In this document: positions 28,778-38,566 of the stretch, piece after piece
Layout: every line of letters starts with the position of its first letter
How positions within the stretch are numbered: position 1 is the first letter of the stretch
From: Piscirickettsiaceae bacterium
Lineage (GTDB): Bacteria > Pseudomonadota > Gammaproteobacteria > Nitrosococcales > Methylophagaceae
DNA length: 64,000 nt
Assembly: GCA_013215775.1 (NCBI GenBank)
Contig: JABSQO010000006.1
Location: 61,622 to 125,621 of the forward strand
Direction of reading: 5' to 3'
Made by a program: the position numbers and the translations under genes
Notes under the pieces: model-generated
Told to the model about the DNA's origin: nothing
Seen by the model: the letters and a program-made list of their open reading frames with translations, nothing else
The model's database searches: none

Positions 28778-30079
28778 CTAATCCTTTAACCTGTACTCTG
28801 CTGAACGTGCATGCGCAGTCAAGCTCTCACCACGCGCTAACACTGAAGCAATTTGACCTAATGTTTGGGCTCCTTGTTCAGAGACTTGAATCAAACTAGA
28901 ACGCTTCTGAAAATCATACACTCCAAGAGGTGAACTAAAACGTGCTGTTCGAGAAGTTGGCAAAACATGGTTCGGACCTGCACAATAATCACCTAGTGCT
29001 TCTGCAGTATATCGTCCCATAAAAATGGCACCCGCATGACGAATTTTTTTCGCCATTATCATGGGATCTTCAACCGAAAGTTCAAGATGCTCAGGTGCTA
29101 TAAAATTGGCCACTTCAATTGCTTCATCAAGATCTTTCACATGAATAAGCGCACCACGTTCATTGAGTGATGTCGCAATAATCACTTCACGTTCCATCGT
29201 GGGTAACAATTTTTCAATCGCTGCTTGAACTTGCTCTAAAAATTCTTTGTCAGGAGAAACTAAAATAGACTGGGCATCTTCATCATGTTCAGCTTGTGAG
29301 AATAAATCCATCGCAATCCAGTCTGGATCTGTTTTCCCATCACAAATAACCAGAATTTCAGAAGGACCAGCAATCATATCTATGCCAACTGTACCAAAAA
29401 CCATCGCTTTCGCTGTGGCCACATAAATATTACCCGGACCGACAATTTTATCGACTTGAGGGATAGTTTCCGTTCCATAAGCTAAAGCAGCTACAGCTTG
29501 TGCACCTCCAATAGCAAAAATGCGATCGACACCGGCAATAGCCGCCGCCGCTAGCACTAAATCATTAACGTCATCATCAGGTGTTGGCACTACCATAATT
29601 AATTCAGATACACCCGCCACTTTGGCAGGAATAGCATTCATAAGTACTGATGAGGGATATGCTGCTTTACCACCTGGCACATATAATCCAGCACGATCTA
29701 TTGGTGTCACTTGTTGACCCAATACCGTGCCATCCTCTTCGGTATACGTCCATGAATCCTGTTTCTGATGCTCATGATAACTTCTGACTCGAGCTGCTGC
29801 TGCTTGCAATGCTTGCCGTTGCTCATCAGGAATTGACTTTAATGCTGCTTGTGCTCGAGATAGTGGAATCTCCAGCTCCGATACTGTTTGTGCACCGACC
29901 CGATCAAAACGCTGACTATACTCTATGACAGCGTCATCACCTCTAGCTTTAACTTGTTCTAGGATCTCTTTTACTATGTCTGAAATCTTTGTGTCAGATG
30001 CTGAGTCCCATGCTAATAATACTTCTAATTTCTGCCAAAAATCACTCTCGGTAGAATCTAAAGTTTTAATATTAACCAT
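28778..30079 (-). CDS. hisD: Histidinol dehydrogenase
   Basis: HisD carries out the last two steps of histidine synthesis, oxidising histidinol to histidine with NAD and Zn. The 433-residue protein shows [48 protein letters not shown], the [10 protein letters not shown] zinc/catalytic region and the [10 protein letters not shown] motif. It overlaps the end of hisG by 8 bases and is followed at once by hisC. Confidence 0.97.
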   Translation of the reverse strand: MVNIKTLDSTESDFWQKLEVLLAWDSASDTKISDIVKEILEQVKARGDDAVIEYSQRFDRVGAQTVSELEIPLSRAQAALKSIPDEQRQALQAAAARVRSYHEHQKQDSWTYTEEDGTVLGQQVTPIDRAGLYVPGGKAAYPSSVLMNAIPAKVAGVSELIMVVPTPDDDVNDLVLAAAAIAGVDRIFAIGGAQAVAALAYGTETIPQVDKIVGPGNIYVATAKAMVFGTVGIDMIAGPSEILVICDGKTDPDWIAMDLFSQAEHDEDAQSILVSPDKEFLEQVQAAIEKLLPTMEREVIIATSLNERGALIHVKDLDEAIEVANFIAPEHLELSVEDPMIMAKKIRHAGAIFMGRYTAEALGDYCAGPNHVLPTSRTARFSSPLGVYDFQKRSSLIQVSEQGAQTLGQIASVLARGESLTAHARSAEYRLKD

Positions 30080-30716
30080 TATTCTGTTCTCTTACTGCTT
30101 GACGAATCTGATCAATAAATTGTTGAATCCGAGTATGTTTCATTTTCATTGATGCCTTATTCACGATTAGTCGTGAACTAATATCAGCAATATGCTCCAT
30201 GGGTATCAAGCCATTTGCTCGCAAAGTATTACCGGTATCAACCACATCGACAATAAGATCAGCTAAACCTACTAAGGGTGCCAATTCCATTGAACCGTAT
30301 AATTTAATAATATCGACTTGTTTTCCTTGCTCCGCATAAAATCGGCGGGTGCTTTCAACAAACTTAGTCGCAACCTTTAAACGACCGTTCTGCTCAGGAT
30401 CATTTTCACGACCTGCAGTCATCAATTTGCAACATGCAATCTTTAAATCCACAGGTTCATATAATTCAGCATCAGGATGCTCTAACAACACGTCTTTGCC
30501 GGCGATACCCATATCAGCACCACCATATTCAACATAGGTTGGAACATCTGAGGCTCGAACAATGATTAAACGTACATCCGGCTGGTTGGTATCAAGAATC
30601 AACTTTCGACTTGTTTCAGGATCATCAATCGGCTCAATTCCAGCAGCCTTTAGCAAAGGTAATGTTTCTTCGAAAATACGTCCCTTGGACAACGCTAATG
30701 TGAGTATATTCGACAT
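30072..30716 (-). CDS. hisG: ATP phosphoribosyltransferase, short form
   Basis: HisG starts histidine synthesis by joining ATP and PRPP. At 214 residues this is the short form (HisG-S), lacking the C-terminal regulatory domain of the 290-300 residue form. The catalytic domains are complete: [36 protein letters not shown], and the PRPP loop [16 protein letters not shown]. Short HisG proteins normally need HisZ for activity and feedback inhibition; hisZ is not in this window. The gene lies between murA and hisD, a common proteobacterial order. Confidence 0.96.
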   Translation of the reverse strand: MSNILTLALSKGRIFEETLPLLKAAGIEPIDDPETSRKLILDTNQPDVRLIIVRASDVPTYVEYGGADMGIAGKDVLLEHPDAELYEPVDLKIACCKLMTAGRENDPEQNGRLKVATKFVESTRRFYAEQGKQVDIIKLYGSMELAPLVGLADLIVDVVDTGNTLRANGLIPMEHIADISSRLIVNKASMKMKHTRIQQFIDQIRQAVREQNNG

Positions 30717-30717
30717 C

Positions 30718-31998
<1,281 letters not shown>

Positions 31999-32018
31999 TC
32001 AATAATAATAGTCTCGAA

Positions 32019-32240
32019 TTAGCGAGGTATAGAAGTTTTTAATGCTAGTGCGTGTAATGCACCATCAAAGCTATCGCCCAGTGTGGCATAAACCATTTTA
32101 TGTTGGGCAAGTAACGGTTTTCCCGCAAAGGAAGGACTTTCGACATAGGCCTCAAAATGTTGCCCATCATCGCCTACGACCTTAACTGTGGCGTCAGGCA
32201 ATCCCGTCTCGATCAGTTTTTTTATATCTAATGATTCCAT
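32019..32240 (-). CDS. ibaG: BolA family iron metabolism protein IbaG
   Basis: A 73-residue BolA-type protein (IbaG/YrbA). BolA proteins pair with monothiol glutaredoxins to hold or pass on Fe-S clusters. It shows the BolA fold signature in VVGDDGQHFEAYVESPSFAGKPLLAQHKMVYATLGD, with the conserved His in AQHKMVY. Its place between mlaB and murA is the same as in E. coli, which separates it from BolA proper. Confidence 0.93.
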   Translation of the reverse strand: MESLDIKKLIETGLPDATVKVVGDDGQHFEAYVESPSFAGKPLLAQHKMVYATLGDSFDGALHALALKTSIPR

Positions 32241-32244
32241 TAAT

Positions 32245-32550
32245 CTATTGCACCGGTAATAATTTATCTAAACCACTCGCATTCGCTATTGCTAACATTT
32301 GAGCTGGTATATTATGAAAAGTAATCTTTTTATTGTCAGTCTTGGCTATCCGCATCCAATTAATTAACAGTGCTAATCCCGCACTATCGCTCCGTGTCAC
32401 ATCGGTCAGATCAATATCCAACGCTGTAATCGAACCAAATAATAATTGAGAGGGCTCCAATATATCCTTTATCGTTGCAAACGTTAGCTCACCACTCACA
32501 TGTAGCAAACCCGTTACATCATCAAGTCTTAAGGCAAATGAATCATTCAT
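32245..32550 (-). CDS. mlaB: STAS-domain phospholipid transport protein MlaB
   Basis: MlaB is the small cytosolic STAS subunit that binds MlaF and is required for assembly and activity of the MlaFEDB transporter. The 101-residue protein is a single STAS domain with the helix-capping signature DVTRSDSAGLALLINWMR at about 51-68, as in E. coli MlaB. It overlaps the mlaC stop by ATGA and precedes ibaG by 4 bases. Confidence 0.92.
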   Translation of the reverse strand: MNDSFALRLDDVTGLLHVSGELTFATIKDILEPSQLLFGSITALDIDLTDVTRSDSAGLALLINWMRIAKTDNKKITFHNIPAQMLAIANASGLDKLLPVQ

Positions 32551-33191
32551 GCGTCTTTTACTTTCTGGTTTTTACTGGCTAGGCTATCAATCAATTTATC
32601 CATACCCTTATTACGAATCCGAGTAGAAAAAGTAGTTCTATAATTTGTTACCAAGCTGATCCCATCTATTTTAACGTCATATATTTTCCACGCTTCTTCT
32701 TTATTTAAGTACATAGAAAAAGCCATCGGTATTGATGGTCCGCCAGATTGTAAAATTTCCATCGCCACTTTGACTTTCTTCTTACTCACATCACCACGAA
32801 ATGGTAAGAAACGAATTTCTTCATCAGCATATTCCAACATTGCTGTTGAATAAGTTCGTATTAATAGTAAGCGGAATTCCTCCGTAAAACGTTCTCTTTG
32901 TGATTCACTCGCTTTCCGCCAGTTCTTACCCAATGCCAATTTAGATATTTTATTAAAATCAAAACTAGGCATCAAAATTTCTGTCACCAAGCCATAGATG
33001 ATACTTGGGTCTTCTTTCAACGGCTCTTCATTGTCTTTCAGTGCTTGCAACATGCGATCCGTGGCATCTATCATTAGCGCTTGTGGCACAGGCACTTCAT
33101 CTGCTCGAACAAGCGTCGTAGGCAACATCATCAGTACTAACAATATTGACAGGACAGAAAGTGTCCTCATTCTTAATAAATCCCTTATCAT
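32547..33191 (-). CDS. mlaC: Periplasmic phospholipid-binding protein MlaC
   Basis: MlaC ferries phospholipids across the periplasm between the outer-membrane MlaA complex and inner-membrane MlaFEDB. It has 214 residues, a signal peptide ending near VRADE (about residue 30), and the ABC toluene-tolerance Ttg2D fold with FNKISKLALGKNWRKASESQRERFTEEFR and a C-terminal WKIYDVKIDGISLVTNYR. It is linked by ATGA overlaps to mlaD before it and mlaB after it. Confidence 0.95.
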   Translation of the reverse strand: MIRDLLRMRTLSVLSILLVLMMLPTTLVRADEVPVPQALMIDATDRMLQALKDNEEPLKEDPSIIYGLVTEILMPSFDFNKISKLALGKNWRKASESQRERFTEEFRLLLIRTYSTAMLEYADEEIRFLPFRGDVSKKKVKVAMEILQSGGPSIPMAFSMYLNKEEAWKIYDVKIDGISLVTNYRTTFSTRIRNKGMDKLIDSLASKNQKVKDA

Positions 33192-33655
33192 TCATCATCT
33201 CCTTCTGCTTTACTAAACAAGAATTGACTAATCACTTGCTCCAACACCAATGCTGGTTGTGTTAAATCTATGACATCACCATTTTGCAAAAATTCTTCTT
33301 CAGCCCCCGCTTCCAGACCAATATATTGCTCGCCAAGCAATCCGGCAGTATAAATACTCGCCGCTGTATCTGTTGGAATGTTATCAACATTGCCATATAG
33401 ACTTAATGTGACTCGTGCATTATAAGTATCGGGATTAAGGCTAATCTCAGACACCCGACCCACACGCACACCAGCCATTGTCACAGGAGAACGCACTTTC
33501 AATCCGCCAATATTTTCAAATTCAGCAATCACTTGATAACCTGTTTCATCGGTAAATTCAGCGAAGTTACTCACTTTCATCGCCAACACAAATAATGCGA
33601 TTAGCCCTGCGGCAACAAACATTCCAACAGTAATTTCAGTACTCTTATTTTGCAT
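33188..33655 (-). CDS. mlaD: MCE-domain phospholipid transport protein MlaD
   Basis: MlaD anchors in the inner membrane by one N-terminal helix (about 9-28) and forms a hexameric periplasmic MCE ring through which lipids pass. The MCE domain runs from about 38 to 118, with FENIGGLKVRSPVTMAGVRVGRVSEISL and LLGEQYIGLEAGAEE. The 155-residue length is typical of MlaD. It lies 7 bases after mlaE and overlaps mlaC by ATGA. Confidence 0.95.
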   Translation of the reverse strand: MQNKSTEITVGMFVAAGLIALFVLAMKVSNFAEFTDETGYQVIAEFENIGGLKVRSPVTMAGVRVGRVSEISLNPDTYNARVTLSLYGNVDNIPTDTAASIYTAGLLGEQYIGLEAGAEEEFLQNGDVIDLTQPALVLEQVISQFLFSKAEGDDE

Positions 33656-33662
33656 AATTTAT

Positions 33663-34442
33663 TTACTCTCCAAACATCAGCGCAGTTAGCACAAAGTCTA
33701 AACCTAAAATAGCAAACGCCGAATGCACTACCGTGCGTGTCGTTGCTCGTCCAACCCCTTCAGAAGTAGGGGTTGCATCATAACCCTCAAATAGTGCAAT
33801 CCATGTAATGACGACACCGAACACCAAACTTTTAATAATGCCGTTAACAACATCATCATACCAATCAGTCTTAACCTGCATTTGTGACCAAAAAGCACCT
33901 TCATCAACACCTAACAACCCGTGGCCTACTAAAAAACCACCATAGACGCCTATGGCACTAAATAAAGCCGCTAATAATGGCATAGAAATTACACCTGCCA
34001 CAAAACGAGGGGCAATAATGCGCCTAATAGGGTCGACCGCCATCATTTCCATGCCAGATAATTGCTCGGTACTTTTCATCAGACCAATCTCAGCAGTTAA
34101 TGCTGAGCCTGCCCGTCCGGCAAATAACAATGCACTGACTACAGGTCCCAGTTCTCGTACTAGTGACAGGGAAACCATTACACCCAAGGATTCTTCGGCA
34201 CCAAAATCAACTAAAACATTATAGCCTTGTAAACCTAATACCATGCCGACAAATAAGCCGGAAATCAGAATCAAGAAAACAGATAACACCCCAACTGAGA
34301 ATAACTGCTGAATAACCAATGAAAATCGTAGAAATGTTCCCGGTACTCCAGCTAAAATCTGTAGTAAAAATAAATGTCCCCGACCCAAACGTTCAAGGGT
34401 ACTTATACCCCAACGGCCAAGACTGCGAATAATGTCAATCAT
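33663..34442 (-). CDS. mlaE: Phospholipid ABC transporter permease MlaE
   Basis: MlaE is the membrane permease of the Mla complex. The 259-residue protein has an amphipathic N-terminal segment and about five hydrophobic helices, with the family motifs [59 protein letters not shown] (EQ loop) and [17 protein letters not shown] near the C-terminus. It overlaps the mlaF stop by ATGA. Confidence 0.96.
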   Translation of the reverse strand: MIDIIRSLGRWGISTLERLGRGHLFLLQILAGVPGTFLRFSLVIQQLFSVGVLSVFLILISGLFVGMVLGLQGYNVLVDFGAEESLGVMVSLSLVRELGPVVSALLFAGRAGSALTAEIGLMKSTEQLSGMEMMAVDPIRRIIAPRFVAGVISMPLLAALFSAIGVYGGFLVGHGLLGVDEGAFWSQMQVKTDWYDDVVNGIIKSLVFGVVITWIALFEGYDATPTSEGVGRATTRTVVHSAFAILGLDFVLTALMFGE

Positions 34443-35242
34443 ACTGACACCTCCGAGGCCAATAAGTCGTCTGCAAAATCAATACCTGGATAATGGAATG
34501 GCACTGGGCCATCAGGTAACCCTTGCATAAACTGCTGGGTCCACAAAGATGATGAACGTTTAATTTGTACGGGCGAACCTTGCTCTATCACTTTACCTCC
34601 TGACAACAGATAAATATGGTCTGCAATTTCAGAAGCTTCCGCAACGTCATGCGACACAACAATACTCGTTAAACCCATCGCTTTATTCACGCGATGAATC
34701 AAATTGACCAAAGTTCCCTTTGAGATAGGATCCTGACCCGTAAAGGGTTCATCATACATAATCATCATAGGATCAAGCGCCATCGCTCGCGCTAATGCGA
34801 CGCGTCTGGCCATACCACCCGATAATTCGCCTGGCATCAAATCGCGAGCACATCGTAAACCAACCGATTGCAATTTCATTATCACTAAGTCACGGATAAT
34901 GTATTCCGGAAGTTTCGTATGTTCTCTAATAGGGAAAGCCACATTATCAAATACATTAATATCTGTTAACAACGCCCCACTTTGGAACAACATACCCATT
35001 CGTTTGCGCAATTCATACAGCCCAGAATGAGATAGTTCGTGTACATTTTGACCATCCACTTCAATTGTCCCTTTATCAGGACGCAGTTGACCGCCAATTA
35101 AGCGCAATAAAGTTGTCTTACCGGTTCCACTTGGCCCCATGATGGCAGTAATTTTCCCGCGGTAAATATCAATATTTACCCCTTCAAAAATAACTTTATC
35201 ACCACGATTGAAGTGCAAATCCCTGATTTTTATCAGTGGCAC
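34439..35242 (-). CDS. mlaF: Phospholipid ABC transporter ATP-binding protein MlaF
   Basis: MlaF supplies ATP hydrolysis for phospholipid transport that maintains outer-membrane lipid asymmetry. The ABC domain shows Walker [11 protein letters not shown]-loop [23 protein letters not shown], signature [14 protein letters not shown], Walker [14 protein letters not shown] and switch His VVSHDVAE, ending [10 protein letters not shown] as in E. coli MlaF. I choose GTG 35242, which has GGAG six bases upstream; a TTG at 35257 would start inside that ribosome site. It is the first gene of mlaFEDCB-ibaG-murA, with a promoter expected in the roughly 200-base divergent gap. Confidence 0.95.
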   Translation of the reverse strand: MPLIKIRDLHFNRGDKVIFEGVNIDIYRGKITAIMGPSGTGKTTLLRLIGGQLRPDKGTIEVDGQNVHELSHSGLYELRKRMGMLFQSGALLTDINVFDNVAFPIREHTKLPEYIIRDLVIMKLQSVGLRCARDLMPGELSGGMARRVALARAMALDPMMIMYDEPFTGQDPISKGTLVNLIHRVNKAMGLTSIVVSHDVAEASEIADHIYLLSGGKVIEQGSPVQIKRSSSLWTQQFMQGLPDGPVPFHYPGIDFADDLLASEVSV

Positions 35243-35339
35243 CTTGATCTCCAACAAACAGAATTATATAAAAAGAGCGTCAATTCTCAGTAATATAGAC
35301 CTCGAAGTCAAATGTGATTGTGGAAGAAAACAACTTATT

Positions 35340-35354
35340 CCGCTAAAGTAGCGG
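35340..35354. promoter_or_regulatory. Perfect hairpin in the mlaF / MxaD-like divergent gap
   Basis: CCGCTA and TAGCGG arms close a three-base loop, in the 190-base gap between divergent mlaF and the MxaD-like gene. No T-tract follows on either strand, so it may be an operator or part of a leader. The rest of this gap is AT-rich and holds no gene that I can see. Confidence 0.3.
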
Positions 35355-35451
35355 CAACCAATTTCTGGTCGTGGGAACTTTTTGCACATTTTGACACTCC
35401 CATTTTGTGCAGATTCTTACTAAAATTTACCGCTCTAAACGGAGAGAAATG

Positions 35452-36015
35452 ATGAAGAAATTTTTACTTTTAATCGCTACAGCACTAATTGCGATTCCAA
35501 TGATTGCAACAGCTCATGGCCCTACACGCCAACAGGTGATTGAAAAAATAACAATTAATGCCACACCAGACAAAGTTTGGGCAATGGTGAATGATTTTGG
35601 CGGTCTGCACAACTGGCACCCAGCCATTACAAGTACTGAATTAACCAGTGATACAACACGTGTTTTAACGCTAGCGTCTGAAGGCAACCCAACGATTAAT
35701 GAAACATTAATCTCATCAGATGATGAAAAGATGATGTTGGTCTACAAAATTACTGGCATGTCGGTTGTTAAAACAATTACTTTCAACAGTAAAGACACGC
35801 CTTATTACACATTACCTGTTTCAACTTACAAAGCATGGTTAACAGTTAAAGCGGTTGAAGGTGGTACAGAAGTACAGTGGAAAGCTAAATTCTACCGTTC
35901 ATTTATGGATAACCCTCCAGTACCAGAAGGTCAAAGTGATAAAGACGCTGCGAAAACAATCAAAGGCGTATTCACTGCAGGTTTAGAAAACCTGAAAACA
36001 ATTATGGAAAAATAA
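35452..36015 (+). CDS. MxaD-like periplasmic SRPBCC protein
   Basis: An exported single-domain SRPBCC (START-like) protein of 187 residues. The signal peptide MKKFLLLIATALIAIPMIATA leads to a mature start HGPTRQQVIEKITINATPDKVWAMVNDFGGLHNWHPAI and ends KGVFTAGLENLKT. This layout resembles MxaD of methanol oxidation clusters, a periplasmic protein thought to help methanol dehydrogenase interact with cytochrome cL, and related proteins in PQQ-alcohol dehydrogenase systems. ATG 35452 has GGAGA six bases upstream; ATG 35449 and an upstream start at 35407 are alternatives. No methanol dehydrogenase gene is in the window, so the function is inferred from similarity only. A terminator follows its stop. 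Confidence 0.75.
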   Translation: MKKFLLLIATALIAIPMIATAHGPTRQQVIEKITINATPDKVWAMVNDFGGLHNWHPAITSTELTSDTTRVLTLASEGNPTINETLISSDDEKMMLVYKITGMSVVKTITFNSKDTPYYTLPVSTYKAWLTVKAVEGGTEVQWKAKFYRSFMDNPPVPEGQSDKDAAKTIKGVFTAGLENLKTIMEK

Positions 36016-36045
36016 ATGTCAAAGCTTTATTGCTTAACATTCTGG

Positions 36046-36075
36046 AAGGCGGTCTTGAAAAAGATCGCCTTTTTT
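36046..36075 (+). terminator. Intrinsic terminator embedded in the start of the beta-propeller gene
   Basis: An 11-bp stem (36046-36056 with 36061-36071, one G-T wobble) closes a GAAA tetraloop and is followed by TTTT, giving six T in a row. It lies 30 bases after the MxaD-like stop. Its left arm contains part of the purine-rich ribosome site and the TTG start of the next gene. Confidence 0.85.
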
Positions 36076-37005
36076 GTTGCCTGTATCACCCTCATTTTAG
36101 CATGCGAATCGAGCTACCATCCACCGTACGCCTATATCACCAATCAACTCAATGATGATATTAGTGTGATTGATACCTCGACCCATGAAATCATCAACAC
36201 TATTTCTGCTGGCAATCGACCTGTCGGTATCGCTGTCAGTCAAACAGGAAATAAGGCCTTCATTACTAACTCTGAAGGCCAAGATATTAGTATTTTAAAT
36301 ATCGACACTATGAAAATAACTGCTCAAATTGCTGTTGGTGGCAGTCCCGTTGGTATCGCTACTAATAATGATGGTTCTAAGGTTTATGTTGCTGACTGGT
36401 ATCAACATAAAATAAATGTCATCGATGGTCATCAAGCAAAAATAATCTCAACTATCCCTGTTGGACACTCTCCAGCGGGTTTGCTCGTTGACGATAAAAA
36501 CAATCGGCTTTATGTTGCTAATCGTGATGATAATACCGTGATGATCATTGATACTGACTCCCAACAAATTTTGCACACGATTTCTGTTGGTACCGCCCCG
36601 TTTGGATTAGCGCTTTCCCCTGATGGTAATACCCTGTACAGCGTTAATGTTCGCTCTAGCGATGTCAGTGTTATCGATACTCAACTTGCCGAAGTCACCA
36701 ACACCATCAATGTAGGTGAATGGCCTTACTGCGCAGTCGTCAGCCCCGATGGACAGCATTTATTTGTTACCAATCAAGATGACAGTACTGTTTCAGTTAT
36801 TGATACGGTTAATCCTTCGATAATAAGTACGATAGAGGTGGGTGATTCACCCGAAGGAATCGATATCACCGCAGATGGAAAATTTATCTATGTCGCTAAT
36901 TGGGGTGACGGCACTGTTTCTATCATCAATGCCGACAATTATATTGTTGAAAAAACACTTAAAACAGGCAAAGGTAGTCGTGCTTTTGGACAATTTATCC
37001 AATAA
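36055..37005 (+). CDS. Seven-bladed YVTN-type beta-propeller lipoprotein
   Basis: An exported protein made of seven repeats of about 42 residues, each with the pattern (L/V)YVAN...D..V.VID(T)...I..TI.VG..P.G.A.S.DG, forming a YncE-like YVTN beta-propeller. From TTG 36055 the protein begins MKKIAFFVACITLILAC, an ideal lipoprotein signal with Cys17, and GGAAGG lies five bases upstream. ATG 36016, directly after the MxaD-like stop, would add 13 less typical residues. Such propellers often accompany PQQ-dependent alcohol oxidation genes, which fits the MxaD-like neighbour. The strong terminator at its 5' end suggests that expression depends on read-through or on a local promoter. The ligand is unknown. 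Confidence 0.82.
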   Translation: MKKIAFFVACITLILACESSYHPPYAYITNQLNDDISVIDTSTHEIINTISAGNRPVGIAVSQTGNKAFITNSEGQDISILNIDTMKITAQIAVGGSPVGIATNNDGSKVYVADWYQHKINVIDGHQAKIISTIPVGHSPAGLLVDDKNNRLYVANRDDNTVMIIDTDSQQILHTISVGTAPFGLALSPDGNTLYSVNVRSSDVSVIDTQLAEVTNTINVGEWPYCAVVSPDGQHLFVTNQDDSTVSVIDTVNPSIISTIEVGDSPEGIDITADGKFIYVANWGDGTVSIINADNYIVEKTLKTGKGSRAFGQFIQ

Positions 37006-37778
37006 TGTCCTCCACACTCAACACAGCTTATTCAGTGAGTGCGACATCAAACAGCCTGAATGAACAAGCCATAAAACTAGCAAACAAATTATCGTTACCT
37101 TTTACAACATTAAATAAAGACCAAATCCAACTGGTTATTACACCGCAACAGTCTGAAATACGCGCTCCCGATTTGGGTAATCCAATCTTTATTGATTTTG
37201 TAGAGGGTAAAAATGCCCACCGCAGACAATTTGGTGGTGGTCGAGGCCAACCTCTAGCGAAAGCCATTGGTCTAAAGAAAGGCGCCACACCCACTATCAT
37301 CGATGCCACTGCAGGTTTTGCCCGTGATGCCTTTGTCTTGGCAAACTTAGGCTGTCAAATCACTTTAATAGAACGCAATCCATTAATAGCCACATTAATT
37401 GAAGACGCATTGAATCGAGCTAAAGACGATGAAGAGACTCTCAATGTCGTCAATCGCATGTCATTAATTAATCATGATGCTATCGACTATCTAAATAACC
37501 TTGAGCATCAACATCGCCCAGATGTGATTTATATGGACCCCATGTACCCCAGCCGAGATAAATCAGCCTTAGTTAAAAAAAATATGCGCCTGTTACACCA
37601 ACTTGCAGGGCCTGATACCGATAGTGAAAAACTACTCACCATCGCACAAAATTCAGCCCTAAAAAGAGTCGTGGTCAAACGTCCCAAATCAGCCCCCTTC
37701 GTCGGCGAGCAAAAACCTACCACCAGCATCGAAAGTAAAAATACCCGTTATGATATTTATATAAGCAATAAAGAATAA
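37005..37778 (+). CDS. rsmJ: 16S rRNA (guanine1516-N2)-methyltransferase
   Basis: RsmJ methylates G1516 of 16S rRNA using SAM. The 257-residue protein carries FGGGRGQPLAKAIGLKKG, the SAM site DATAGFARDAFVLANLGCQITLIERNP, the catalytic DPMYPSRDKSALVKKNMR and a C-terminal KRVVVKRPKSAP, matching E. coli RsmJ. Its ATG overlaps the propeller stop by one base (TAATG), so translation may be coupled despite the unrelated function. Confidence 0.95.
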   Translation: MSSTLNTAYSVSATSNSLNEQAIKLANKLSLPFTTLNKDQIQLVITPQQSEIRAPDLGNPIFIDFVEGKNAHRRQFGGGRGQPLAKAIGLKKGATPTIIDATAGFARDAFVLANLGCQITLIERNPLIATLIEDALNRAKDDEETLNVVNRMSLINHDAIDYLNNLEHQHRPDVIYMDPMYPSRDKSALVKKNMRLLHQLAGPDTDSEKLLTIAQNSALKRVVVKRPKSAPFVGEQKPTTSIESKNTRYDIYISNKE

Positions 37779-37816
37779 TTTTCTCTTCTATTATTTTCAT
37801 AGGATAAGGATCTCAG

Positions 37817-38248
37817 ATGTCGTTGACTATTTTTTTGATAATTTCCGCAGGTATTATCACTTTATTATTTTTCGTTAAAGCCGAGAGTATTCAAAAAGAA
37901 AAAGCAATCGAAAATGCTTTTTCAGGTAGAGAAAGTCACTCATCTGAAGAGTTCTATAACAAGTTCTTTAAAGAGAACAATATTCCTGAACATATTATTC
38001 ATGGAGTCAAAGAAATTCTTGAAGAACAATTAGATGCAGACCTATCGAGGTTAATAGATGAAGATGATTTTTCAAAAAATCTTAACTTTTTCTGGGAGTT
38101 TGATTCAATGGCTGATGTTGAGGTGATTATAGCTTTAGAAGATAAATTCAATATACAAATTGAAGACTCTGAAGCAGAACAAACTCTAACAGTCAGAGAT
38201 ATCGTAAACTTAGTATGGAATAAACTTCATAACGACGACACCCCTTAA
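37817..38248 (+). CDS. Membrane-anchored acyl-carrier-protein-like protein
   Basis: Not matched to a named family. The 143-residue protein has one N-terminal hydrophobic helix (about 3-20), a charged linker, then a domain from about 57 to 140 with acyl-carrier features: the motif DSM at 96-98, where Ser97 sits in the position that carries phosphopantetheine, followed by ADVEVIIALEDKFNIQIEDSEAEQTLTVRDIVNLV, the helix-turn-helix typical of carrier proteins. It would face the cytosol or periplasm from a membrane tether. GGATAAGGA-like sequence precedes the ATG. It follows rsmJ by 38 bases and is followed by a repeat-rich spacer. A degenerate carrier fold without the cofactor is the alternative. 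Confidence 0.62.
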   Translation: MSLTIFLIISAGIITLLFFVKAESIQKEKAIENAFSGRESHSSEEFYNKFFKENNIPEHIIHGVKEILEEQLDADLSRLIDEDDFSKNLNFFWEFDSMADVEVIIALEDKFNIQIEDSEAEQTLTVRDIVNLVWNKLHNDDTP

Positions 38249-38289
38249 AATAATACTGTTTGGATAGTACTTATACTCGTTTATTGCCG

Positions 38290-38380
38290 CCAAAAACTAA
38301 GTTAATTTTGTGGAAAAAGTGGTCGCGTGTTTAAGCGCTAGCGAGTTTGCGACTACGCCACAAAATAATTTAGTTTTTGG
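38290..38380. repeat. Long imperfect inverted repeat
   Basis: Arms at 38290-38313 and 38358-38380 (CCAAAAACTAAG... and ...TTTAGTTTTTGG) pair over about 23 bases with few mismatches. The 44-base interior contains partly complementary GTGGTCGC and GCGACTACGCCAC. It is part of a 318-base stretch without a gene between the ACP-like gene and rarA, and could be a small non-coding mobile repeat or a strong RNA hairpin. Confidence 0.55.
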
Positions 38381-38418
38381 AAGTTAGGCGATATCGGGTG
38401 CCTTTTTCTTTGATTCTG

Positions 38419-38442
38419 TTTCTTTTGGGCACGCAAAAGAAA
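38419..38442. repeat. Perfect 9-bp hairpin, probable dispersed-repeat fragment
   Basis: TTTCTTTTG and CAAAAGAAA pair perfectly around a GGCACG loop. The TTTCTTTTGGGCACGCAAAAGAAA layout resembles intergenic repeats scattered in many gammaproteobacterial genomes; that resemblance is from memory and was not checked here. Confidence 0.5.
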
Positions 38443-38489
38443 TGAATGTCCAGCGGCAGCGACCAATACATAAATAGAAATTGATATTT

Positions 38490-38562
38490 AGATCCCCGCT
38501 AAAAACATACGGGAATGACAAATGAAGATCTATGGATTCACCTTCGTGGGAATAACGAATGA
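38490..38562. repeat. Two degenerate REP-like units
   Basis: Two diverged copies of one pattern lie side by side: GATCCCCGCT...ACGGGAATGAC then AATGA (38490-38525), and GATTCACCTTCGTGGGAATAACGAATGA (38534-38562). Both resemble the widespread GATCCCCGC...GCGGGAATGAC palindromic repeats. The second ends just before the rarA stop. Confidence 0.5.
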
Positions 38563-38566
38563 GCAG

